DNA of 5,670 nucleotides from JAZDIU01 sp043804635 (lineage in GTDB: Bacteria > Chloroflexota > Dehalococcoidia > Dehalococcoidales > UBA2162). Location: the NCBI GenBank assembly GCA_043804635.1, contig JAZDIU010000021.1, positions 1 to 5,670 on the forward strand. The letters are read 5' to 3'. Below are positions 1-5,556 of this stretch, piece after piece (within the stretch, counting starts at the first letter, position 1; every line of letters begins with the position of its first letter). The notes beneath the pieces were generated by a model. It saw only the letters and a list, made by a program, of their open reading frames with translations. It did not search any database and was not told the origin of the DNA. A program made the translations under genes and the position numbers.

Positions 1-1
1 C

Positions 2-1108
2 AGCCCGTCGGTGATTAGTGCTGTTATCAAAGCGATACGCAAAGCTAACCCTAAAGAGATTATCATGACCGAAAACGTTATGCCGTCGGACACGCTTGAA
101 GGTTTTGAGGTAAACGGCCAGAAGAAAGCCGCCGAAGATGCTGGAGTAGACAGAATAATTAATATCACCGGATACAAAGACCTTATAAAGATACCGCTCC
201 GGAACCCTTATGGTGACACAGATAATATATCTTTACCCAGGTTCCTCGTAGAGGCCGACCACTTAATCAGTCTACCCATCTTCAAGACCCACGTCAGTAT
301 GATGTACACCGCCGCAATGAAGAACCTTTTCGGATTGCTTGTCCGTGAAGATAAGACCAGAATGCACCTCAACTTCCCCAAGAACGGCCAGGCCGGTTGT
401 GCCCTTGGCCTGATGGACCTCTGGTTATCTTCCAGGGCAGACCTATCCATAGTGGATATGATCCGCCCCGCTGAGGGTTACGGACCGCTCGGCGGCATTC
501 CGGTCGATTTCGGCTGTATTGTCGCCAGTAAAGACCCCATCGCCGTGGACTCGACCTGCTGCCGGATGACCGGTCTCGATATCACCAAGACGCCGTATTT
601 CCAGGCGATAATAGACGCCAATCTCGGTAAATATAAGGAAGATGACATCGAGGTTCGCGGGAAGAAGGCGAAGGACGTTTTCAAGAAGCTCTGGACGCCC
701 TACCTGGAGCCGCTCGATAAATACCCGGAATACAAGATTTATAAACACGGAGGTGCCTGCTTCCTCTGCGAGGGATTAATCTCCTGGAGCCTGGAGAGAC
801 TAAAGCCGATGGGCGAATATGAGAAAAATGCCGGGATGTCGATTGTCTATGGCCGCGCCAAGGAGCTTCCCAAGGGTGTCAAACCGCAAGACCTTATTCT
901 CCTTGGAAACTGCATCCCGGGGAAATTCCGTGATAAAGGCATCTGGGTGCAGGCTTGCCCGCCTGCTGAAATGCAGCCCACCTGGGCAATAATCGACCGG
1001 AAGTATGAGGGCTGGGGCACCAAGACACCGACGACCAGAGACTACAAGAAAGAAATCGATGTTTTTATAGAGCACGAGAAGAAATTAAGAGCCTCAGCCA
1101 AATTATAG
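2..1108 (+). CDS. DUF362 domain-containing protein, 5'-partial
   Basis: The reading frame is open to the left edge (codons Ser-Pro-Ser precede the GTG at 11), so the real start is outside the window; 368 codons are visible, ending in TAG. The protein resembles the DUF362 family, seen from the opening stretch with 'IKAIRKANPKEIIMTE', the central 'LISLPIFKTHVSMMYTAAMKN' type segment (around residues 85-105 counted from the GTG), and 'DPIAVDSTCCRMTG' (175-188). Members are cytoplasmic proteins of uncertain function, and some carry Fe-S domains. No classical 4Fe-4S ferredoxin motif (CxxCxxCxxxCP) is present, but the C-terminal third has a C-x2-C pair (C250, C253), a 'GNC' (C301) and a 'CPP' (C316), which could bind a metal or cluster (inference). 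No signal peptide can be judged without the N-terminus. It is followed by a hairpin and a long gap, so it is probably not co-transcribed with trmD. The family call is fairly secure and the function is unknown. Confidence 0.82.
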   Translation, partial: SPSVISAVIKAIRKANPKEIIMTENVMPSDTLEGFEVNGQKKAAEDAGVDRIINITGYKDLIKIPLRNPYGDTDNISLPRFLVEADHLISLPIFKTHVSMMYTAAMKNLFGLLVREDKTRMHLNFPKNGQAGCALGLMDLWLSSRADLSIVDMIRPAEGYGPLGGIPVDFGCIVASKDPIAVDSTCCRMTGLDITKTPYFQAIIDANLGKYKEDDIEVRGKKAKDVFKKLWTPYLEPLDKYPEYKIYKHGGACFLCEGLISWSLERLKPMGEYEKNAGMSIVYGRAKELPKGVKPQDLILLGNCIPGKFRDKGIWVQACPPAEMQPTWAIIDRKYEGWGTKTPTTRDYKKEIDVFIEHEKKLRASAKL

Positions 1109-1156
1109 CCGTCTCTGAAACGTGAATCCCTGCAGGCATTATGCGGTAAGAGTTTA

Positions 1157-1180
1157 AGAGAGGGGCGAAAGCCCCTCTCT
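1157..1180 (+). terminator. GC-rich hairpin, likely transcript 3' end of the DUF362 gene
   Basis: A perfect 10-bp stem, AGAGAGGGGC pairing with GCCCCTCTCT, closes a GAAA (GNRA) tetraloop 48 bases after the DUF362 stop codon. No T-run follows (next bases GTCATTCTGG), so it is not a textbook intrinsic terminator. It may end transcription imperfectly or stabilise an mRNA 3' end. The structure is certain as sequence; the termination role is inferred from position. Confidence 0.6.
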
Positions 1181-1181
1181 G

Positions 1182-1230
1182 TCATTCTGGAATTCCGATA
1201 ACTCCTTCACCCCCTATCGGGATGAAGAAT
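1182..1230. repeat. Palindromic intergenic repeat, copy 1 (TCATTCTGG type)
   Basis: It begins TCATTCTGG and folds as an imperfect hairpin: ATTC at 1184-1187 pairs with GAAT at 1227-1230, and ATTCCGATA at 1192-1200 pairs with TATCGGGAT at 1215-1223 (one G-T wobble). The left half is shared with a sequence in the gap before priA (2932-2956: TCATTCTGGA, then CCGATA and CTCC). It looks like one member of a dispersed non-coding repeat family. Confidence 0.5.
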
Positions 1231-1251
1231 CCGGTGGTGTGGGGTGTTGCA

Positions 1252-1267
1252 GTATTGGTGTATTGGT
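1252..1267. repeat. Two tandem copies of GTATTGGT
   Basis: Two exact, adjacent 8-base units (GTATTGGT at 1252-1259 and 1260-1267) are followed by a degenerate continuation (AGTATTTT). About 20 bases further on, GCTGA recurs at 1285-1289 and 1292-1296, then CTGA at 1300-1303. This is simple-sequence intergenic DNA with no evident function. Confidence 0.5.
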
Positions 1268-1336
1268 AGTATTTTCGGCTAAAGGCTGACCGCTGATAAC
1301 TGACCTCTAGTTCTTCAAACACGCGACAAAACTTAC

Positions 1337-1366
1337 TTGACATATCTAGAACTTATGTGCTATTAT
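1337..1366 (+). promoter_or_regulatory. Near-consensus sigma-70 promoter, no clear gene directly behind it
   Basis: A perfect -35 box TTGACA (1337-1342) is separated by 18 bases from a -10 box TATTAT (1361-1366, five of six consensus bases). The start of transcription would fall near 1373. The next recognisable gene, trmD, begins about 230 bases downstream, so the transcript would be a long trmD leader, a small RNA, or a message for the 9-codon ORF that starts at 1375. It is the strongest promoter match seen in the window. Confidence 0.6.
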
Positions 1367-1487
1367 CTACGGAAATGGCAAACTTGCTTTTCGCTTACTC
1401 CTAAAACGAAAATACTCGCCCACAAGAAGATTCGTTTCCCGAAAAATGATATTTGCTAAAAAACGAAAAACAAATACCCTTATCGTC
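1367..1487 (+). other. AT-rich non-coding stretch with mutually exclusive pairings
   Basis: No gene of normal length is present. The stretch directly follows the promoter at 1337-1366. TTCGTTT (1431-1437) can pair with AAACGAA either upstream (1404-1410) or downstream (1461-1467), and TTTTCG (1388-1393) can pair with CGAAAA (1407-1412). These stems are short and A/T-rich. An ATG at 1375 opens a 9-codon ORF (MANLLFAYS, stop 1402-1404). The region could be a regulatory leader or small RNA, or simply AT-rich spacer; the sequence alone does not decide. Confidence 0.25.
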
Positions 1488-1535
1488 ATTCTGGCACATT
1501 CGCTTCGCTCAGTGTAAACTCCGGCCAGAATCCAG
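1486..1535. repeat. Palindromic intergenic repeat, copy 2 (TCATTCTGG / CCAGAATCC)
   Basis: ATTCTGGC (1488-1495) pairs perfectly with GCCAGAAT (1524-1531), and an inner stem ACATT (1496-1500) pairs with AGTGT (1511-1515) with one wobble, leaving an 8-base bulge on the 3' side. The inner sequence TTCGCTTCGCTCAG is the complement of the CTGAGCGAAGCGAA core found in many bacterial intergenic repeats (recalled, not searched). It lies between the orphan promoter and the trmD promoter and may act as a weak terminator or processing site. Confidence 0.55.
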
Positions 1536-1563
1536 GTGGGGTCGAATGATAAAAATAGCTGTT

Positions 1564-1592
1564 TTGCTAGAAGCTCTTCATTGTGTTAAAAT
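1564..1592 (+). promoter_or_regulatory. trmD promoter, leaderless geometry
   Basis: The -35 box TTGCTA (1564-1569, four of six) is separated by 17 bases from the -10 box TAAAAT (1587-1592, five of six). The -10 box ends only 8 bases before the trmD ATG at 1601, so transcription would start at or within a base or two of the start codon. No Shine-Dalgarno sequence lies between, which fits a leaderless message. Confidence 0.5.
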
Positions 1593-1600
1593 ACCCTATT

Positions 1601-2341
1601 ATGCAAATTCATATCCTGACGCTATTTCCTGAGATGTTTCAGAGCGTCCTCGGTGCCGGTATTTTCAAGCGGGCTACCGAACGGCGACTCGTGGAGTTCA
1701 CCGTTCATAACATCCGGGATTATACTCACGATAAACATCACACCGTTGACGATTGCCCTTACGGAGGTGGGGCCGGTATGCTATTTAAGCCAGAGCCTGT
1801 TTTCGAGGCTGTGGAAACGGTAAAGTCCAGGATATGTGCTGGCCAGGGAAACGTGCCGGTTATCCTGCTGACGCCGCAGGGTCGGCTTTTTTCCCAACCA
1901 ATCGCTCTTGAGCTTTCGAAATACGAACACATCATTCTTATTTGCGGGCATTATGAGGGCGTCGATGAGCGTGTAATCGAACATCTGGTTACCGATGAAA
2001 TCAGTATCGGCGACTACGTACTAAGCGGTGGTGAGATTGCAGCTATGGTGGTGGCCGATGCCGTAACAAGGCTGGTAGCTGGCGTGCTCGGCTCGGAAGA
2101 ATCGTCTTTAGATGATTCTCACGTGGATGGGTTACTGGAATATCCTCAGTACACTCGTCCACCGGTTTATAGAGATTGGGCGGTGCCCGATGTTTTGCTT
2201 TCAGGGAACCATGCTGAAATAGCCCGGTGGCGCCGTAAGCAAGCAATTACCCGGACTCTGAAGCGTCGGCCTGAATTACTGGCTAAAGCTAATTTAAGCC
2301 CGGAGGAAAAACGGGAAATTACGACAATCGGACAAAAATAA
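1601..2341 (+). CDS. trmD: tRNA (guanine-N1-)-methyltransferase TrmD
   Basis: TrmD transfers a methyl group from S-adenosylmethionine to N1 of G37, next to the anticodon of tRNAs with G36-G37, preventing +1 frameshifting. It acts in the cytoplasm as a homodimer with a SPOUT trefoil knot. The 246-residue length is typical. Visible family motifs are LFPEMF (8-13), DDCPYGGGAGM (50-60), TPQGRLFSQ (91-99), the knot segments CGHYEGVDERV (115-125) and IGDYVLSGGE (136-145), GLLEYPQYTRP (177-187), and LLSGNHAEI with W210 (199-210). R157 and D172 align with the catalytic Arg154 and Asp169 of proteobacterial TrmD. The ATG at 1601 is preferred over an in-frame GTG at 1583 because the family begins with M-(x)-I-x-I-L-T-L-F-P and because the GTG lies inside the proposed promoter. 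rplS follows 18 bases downstream, the usual pairing, but rpsP and rimM, often upstream, are absent. Confidence 0.98.
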   Translation: MQIHILTLFPEMFQSVLGAGIFKRATERRLVEFTVHNIRDYTHDKHHTVDDCPYGGGAGMLFKPEPVFEAVETVKSRICAGQGNVPVILLTPQGRLFSQPIALELSKYEHIILICGHYEGVDERVIEHLVTDEISIGDYVLSGGEIAAMVVADAVTRLVAGVLGSEESSLDDSHVDGLLEYPQYTRPPVYRDWAVPDVLLSGNHAEIARWRRKQAITRTLKRRPELLAKANLSPEEKREITTIGQK

Positions 2342-2345
2342 ATAT

Positions 2346-2349
2346 GGAG
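2346..2349 (+). promoter_or_regulatory. rplS Shine-Dalgarno GGAG
   Basis: GGAG ends 10 bases before the rplS ATG, in the 18-base gap after the trmD stop. It supports the start at 2360 and contrasts with trmD and def, which lack such a site. Confidence 0.65.
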
Positions 2350-2359
2350 TATTGTTAAA

Positions 2360-2917
2360 ATGGATATCGCAACACTGGTTAAACCAAAGAAACTACCGGT
2401 TCTGGCTCCCGGTGATACCGTAAAAGTAAGCACAAAAATAGTTGAAGCGGAAAAAGAGCGCACCCAGGCATTTCAGGGTGTTGTAATCAAGGTGAAGTCG
2501 GGCGGAGCCGGTCCCATTCTTACCGTAAGAAAGGTTGTTTTTGGTATCGGTGTAGAACGTACCTTTCCTCTTTATTCGCCGAGGGTGGGGAAAATAGAAG
2601 TAGTCCGCCGCGGTAAAACGAGACGCGCTCGACTCTACTATTTGCGTAAACTTAGCGCACGGGCTTCACGTATTAAAGAAAGACGGGCCGAGGCAGAAGA
2701 ATTAGCGGTGGCAGAAGCGGCTGTAGAGGAAGCGAAAGCAGCCGAAGCAAAACCGGCTACCGCAGAAGTTAAACCGGCTGCTGGTGAAGTTAAGCCCGTT
2801 ACTCAGGAAGTAAAACCTGCCCCTAAAGAAGTAAAACCGGTCGCTCAAGAAGTGAAACCAGCGGCACAGGAAACTAAACCACCTGCCCAGAACGTTACTG
2901 AAACTAAAAAAGAATAA
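2360..2917 (+). CDS. rplS: 50S ribosomal protein L19 with long repeat tail
   Basis: L19 binds 23S rRNA at the subunit interface and contributes to intersubunit bridges. The L19 core occupies about residues 1-109 and is clear from APGDTVKV (16-23), RTQAFQGVVI (34-43), ILTVRKV (53-59), GVERTFPLYSP (64-74), and the terminal RLYYLRKLSARASRIKERR (91-109). Bacterial L19 normally ends here at about 115 residues. This protein continues to 185: an Ala/Glu-rich linker (110-130), then seven contiguous 7-residue units beginning Lys-Pro (131-179), then TETKKE. The tail is hydrophilic, low in complexity, and presumably disordered and surface exposed (inference). The start ATG has GGAG 10 bases upstream and matches the expected N-terminus. 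It is co-transcribed with trmD. The tail stays in frame with a single stop and no sign of frameshift, so it is probably real protein. Confidence 0.97.
   Translation: MDIATLVKPKKLPVLAPGDTVKVSTKIVEAEKERTQAFQGVVIKVKSGGAGPILTVRKVVFGIGVERTFPLYSPRVGKIEVVRRGKTRRARLYYLRKLSARASRIKERRAEAEELAVAEAAVEEAKAAEAKPATAEVKPAAGEVKPVTQEVKPAPKEVKPVAQEVKPAAQETKPPAQNVTETKKE
2750..2896 (+). repeat. Seven 21-base units coding for KP-rich heptads in the L19 tail
   Basis: The units translate as KPATAEV, KPAAGEV, KPVTQEV, KPAPKEV, KPVAQEV, KPAAQET and KPPAQNV. Lys-Pro is fixed in all seven and Glu at position 6 in six. Codons differ between units (AAA/AAG for Lys; CCG, CCC, CCT, CCA for Pro), so the array is not a fresh slippage product and its protein pattern has outlived nucleotide identity. 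Confidence 0.9.
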
Positions 2918-3019
2918 GGACACCCTCACTCTCATTCTGGAGGAAGCCGATACTCCATAAACTCGAGGCTGACACCCTGTTATGAGCTTGTCGAAGGAAA
3001 AATCTGGCGGAGGGTGACC
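2918..3019. repeat. Intergenic repeat bounded by imperfect inverted ends
   Basis: GGACACCCTC (2918-2927) and GAGGGTGACC (3010-3019) are inverted copies matching at nine of ten positions and bound about 102 bases directly after the rplS stop codon. Inside are TCATTCTGGA with CCGATA and CTCC (2932-2956, shared with 1182-1205), a second GACACCCT (2971-2978, direct copy of 2919-2926), and TGAGCTTGTCGAAGG (2983-2997), a sequence type recalled as common in bacterial intergenic repeats. There is no ORF and no T-run, so it is not an obvious terminator. It looks like a composite of repeat fragments. Confidence 0.45.
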
Positions 3020-3074
3020 TAATAATTAGCATTGCGTTTATCGTTGCAGCTTGAGACTTAATTAAGCTGGGACT

Positions 3075-5501
3075 ATGGGTTATGCCGAAGTTTGTGTTAA
3101 CTCTCTGTTAGCCCAGCGCCACACTTTCAGTTATTCCATACCTCCCGGTCTGGACATCAAAGCCGGGCAGGCAGTCCTCGTCCCCTTTGGCAACAAGCTA
3201 CTCCAAGGGATAGTCTTAGAGCTAAAAGGCTATCCTTCTGTGGAGGAAACCAAAGAAATCTCCGGTTTGCTCGAACCCCGCCCGGTATTGTCACCAGCGC
3301 AGATTCAGCTAGCTTACTGGCTCAGCGCTTACTATTTATCGCCTCTTTTCGATTCAGTAGCGTTGATGCTGGCTCCCGGTTTCGAACGGAAGACACTTAC
3401 TTTCCTTTCAGCAGCCGAAGTTCCTGATGATTTATCGGCTTTTACGGCCGACCAAAGAAATGCCCTGAAGATAGTCCGGGAGCAAGGTAGGGTAAACCTT
3501 AGTAAACTGCAGAAGGTTTTCGGCAAGAAGAAAGCCCAGGCTATCGTCTCACAAATGGTGAAGTCAGGGTTAGTAGAAAGAAGCTATGAACTGGAACCGA
3601 TAAAAATAAAGCCTAAGTTCGAGTCTTATATTAGCCTGACAAGGAGTACCGAGGAAGCTGAGCGGCAGGCAGCTGCCCTGCGAAGTAAAAGGGCATCAAA
3701 ACAAGCCGATTTGCTGGATTTCGTTATCAAACATAACGGGCTGGTATCAGAAAGCGAGGTCAGGGATAAGGCTGTCGCTAGCCGGGCAATAATCAACTCT
3801 TTGATAATTAAAGGGCTGGTTGTCATTAGCCGTGTCCAAATCAGACGAAATCCATTGTTACCGGAAACGACCACATCGTTACCGCTGGTCCTTACTGCGG
3901 CACAGGAATCGGCATTCAAAGCGATAAAAGACAGCTTACAATCGCGGAAAAAGCCTAACGTTTTCCTGCTTCATGGAGTTACCGGTAGCGGCAAGACCGA
4001 AATCTATCTACAAGCACTGGCTGAAGCCGTAAAGCTGGGTAAACGTGGGATTGTCCTGGTCCCGGAAATTTCACTTACTCCCCAGACCATCGAGCGGTTT
4101 GCTTCGCGTTTCCCGGGACGTGTCGCCGTGCTCCATAGCCAGCTTTCACTGGGCGAGCAATTCGATGAATGGCAGAGAATCAGAAAAGGAGAGTTCGATG
4201 TCGTCATCGGTCCTCGGAGTGCTCTTTTTGCTCCACAGCTTGATTTAGGTCTGATTGTCATTGATGAGGAGCACGAATGGACTTATAAACAGCCGGATAA
4301 GTCGCCACGCTACCATACCCGTAACGTAGCTATCAAGCTGGCTGAGTTGACCGGAGCCACGGTCGTCCTGGGTAGCGCTACCCCTGATGTTGAAACTTTT
4401 TATCATGCTGAAAAAGGCGATTATCACCTACTCCGACTCCCGGAGCGGGTTACTCCCAGAGAAGGTTCACCTTTGCCTGAGGTGGAGGTGGTTGATTTAA
4501 AAGAAGAGCTTAGGGCCGGTAATCTCAGCCTTTTTAGCCGCTCATTATCCCGGGCGATTGCCCAGGCTGTTTCCAATGGTGAGCAGGTGATTCTGTTTCT
4601 TAACCGCAGAGGTTCAAGCACTCTGATTCAGTGTCGGAATTGTGGCTTTGTCCTTCGCTGCCGGCGTTGCGAAGTCTCTCTTACCTACCATTCGGCGGAG
4701 GACACGATGGTCTGTCATCAATGTAACTATCGGACACCGGTTCCTCAGATTTGCCTCAGATGCCGCAGTAGACGAATAAGTTTTCTGGGTTCCGGTACTC
4801 AGAAGCTGGAGGAAGAAGCCAGGCGAGCTTTTCCCTCGGCGAGATTGCTGCGCTGGGACAGCGACGTCACCACCCGGGAGAAGCAAGCTAATCTGAATAT
4901 ACTAAACAAGTTCCGGACTCATCAGGCTGATATTCTAATCGGTACACAGATAATCGCTAAAGGGCTCGATTTGCCAGGTGTCACTTTGGTTGGTGTGATT
5001 AACGCCGATACCGGCTTGAACCTGCCCGACTTCCGGGCAGGAGAGCGAGTTTTTCAAATTTTAAGCCAGGTGGCGGGGAGAGCCGGGCGCGGCACTCTGG
5101 GAGGACGGGTAATTATTCAAACTTATTCTCCGGAGCACTATGCGATTGAGGCGGCTGCTAAGCATGATTACGCTTTATTTTATGAGCAGGAAATCGCTTA
5201 CCGCCGCCAGCTTCGCAATCCTCCATTCAACAAATTAGCTAGTCTAGTTTATAGTCATACGAATAATGCTCTTGCTCAGAGAGAGGCAGAAAGAATGAAG
5301 CGGGTCGTTATCGAGGAGAGGGATTCCAGAGGGATATCCGACCTTACTATAATCGGGCCGGCACCGGCATTTATTCACCGGTTACGGGGTCGGTTCCGCT
5401 GGCAGTTAGTGCTTCGCGGGTCTAGCCTTGCTGGTTTTCTTTCCGGAATAGATATTCCTAAAGGCTGGGTGATAGATATAGACCCGGTAGGGCTATCATA
5501 A
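3075..5501 (+). CDS. priA: Primosomal protein N' (replication restart helicase PriA)
   Basis: PriA is a 3'-to-5' superfamily 2 DNA helicase that recognises stalled or repaired forks and reloads the replicative helicase. In order: the N-terminal 3'-end-binding domain (about 1-105, with VLVPFGNK at 34-41), a winged-helix region (about 120-175), a second winged-helix-like stretch (about 205-255), Walker A GVTGSGKTE (301-309), DEEH box (397-400), GSATP (433-437), eight zinc-binding cysteines in four CxxC pairs (520/523, 529/532, 547/550, 560/563), GTQIIAKGLDLP (623-634), QVAGRAGRG (665-673), and the C-terminal domain with RNPPF (714-718). At 808 residues it is longer than E. coli PriA (732) and close to Firmicutes-type PriA. 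The ATG is constrained by an in-frame TAA at 3063-3065. No good Shine-Dalgarno site is seen (GGGA at 3069-3072 is too close). All catalytic and zinc residues appear present. Confidence 0.98.
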   Translation: MGYAEVCVNSLLAQRHTFSYSIPPGLDIKAGQAVLVPFGNKLLQGIVLELKGYPSVEETKEISGLLEPRPVLSPAQIQLAYWLSAYYLSPLFDSVALMLAPGFERKTLTFLSAAEVPDDLSAFTADQRNALKIVREQGRVNLSKLQKVFGKKKAQAIVSQMVKSGLVERSYELEPIKIKPKFESYISLTRSTEEAERQAAALRSKRASKQADLLDFVIKHNGLVSESEVRDKAVASRAIINSLIIKGLVVISRVQIRRNPLLPETTTSLPLVLTAAQESAFKAIKDSLQSRKKPNVFLLHGVTGSGKTEIYLQALAEAVKLGKRGIVLVPEISLTPQTIERFASRFPGRVAVLHSQLSLGEQFDEWQRIRKGEFDVVIGPRSALFAPQLDLGLIVIDEEHEWTYKQPDKSPRYHTRNVAIKLAELTGATVVLGSATPDVETFYHAEKGDYHLLRLPERVTPREGSPLPEVEVVDLKEELRAGNLSLFSRSLSRAIAQAVSNGEQVILFLNRRGSSTLIQCRNCGFVLRCRRCEVSLTYHSAEDTMVCHQCNYRTPVPQICLRCRSRRISFLGSGTQKLEEEARRAFPSARLLRWDSDVTTREKQANLNILNKFRTHQADILIGTQIIAKGLDLPGVTLVGVINADTGLNLPDFRAGERVFQILSQVAGRAGRGTLGGRVIIQTYSPEHYAIEAAAKHDYALFYEQEIAYRRQLRNPPFNKLASLVYSHTNNALAQREAERMKRVVIEERDSRGISDLTIIGPAPAFIHRLRGRFRWQLVLRGSSLAGFLSGIDIPKGWVIDIDPVGLS

Positions 5502-5517
5502 ATCTTAAAATCTCTAA

Positions 5518-5546
5518 TTTACTACTTATATAAAATTCCTTATAAT
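5518..5546 (+). promoter_or_regulatory. def promoter, near-leaderless geometry
   Basis: TTTACT (5518-5523, four of six -35 bases) is separated by 17 bases from a perfect TATAAT (5541-5546), within the 55-base AT-rich gap after priA. The -10 box ends 10 bases before the def ATG, giving a leader of about 3-5 bases and no usable Shine-Dalgarno site. def therefore probably has its own transcript even though it sits just behind priA. Confidence 0.55.
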
Positions 5547-5556
5547 AAGATTAGGT

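Noticed and set aside
11..13. GTG as the start codon of the DUF362 gene
   Set aside because: The frame remains open to the left edge and the upstream codons fit the family, so the gene simply runs off the window.
443..748. Minus-strand ORFs inside the DUF362 gene
   Set aside because: They overlap a well-supported gene, have no recognisable motifs, and arise from codon bias on the coding strand.
1583..1600. Six extra N-terminal residues on TrmD from a GTG start
   Set aside because: The family N-terminus begins at the ATG at 1601, and the GTG lies beside the proposed -10 box.
2750..2896. Tandem 21-base repeats considered as a CRISPR-like array
   Set aside because: The units are contiguous without spacers, vary in sequence and lie in frame inside rplS.
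2702..2935. Minus-strand 77-codon ORF rich in Phe, Arg and Ser
   Set aside because: It is the antisense shadow of the L19 repeat tail, whose regular codons keep the opposite strand open; there is no start context or family resemblance.
3032..3061. Possible priA promoter (TTGCGT with a weak ACTTAA)
   Set aside because: The -10 match is poor and no good alternative exists, so no promoter is claimed for priA.
3057..3066. Perfect 10-base palindrome CTTAATTAAG before priA
   Set aside because: Short and AT-rich; expected by chance and not tied to any known operator.
4614..4886. Minus-strand ORF opposite the PriA zinc region
   Set aside because: It is antisense to the conserved cysteine motifs of PriA and has no features of its own.
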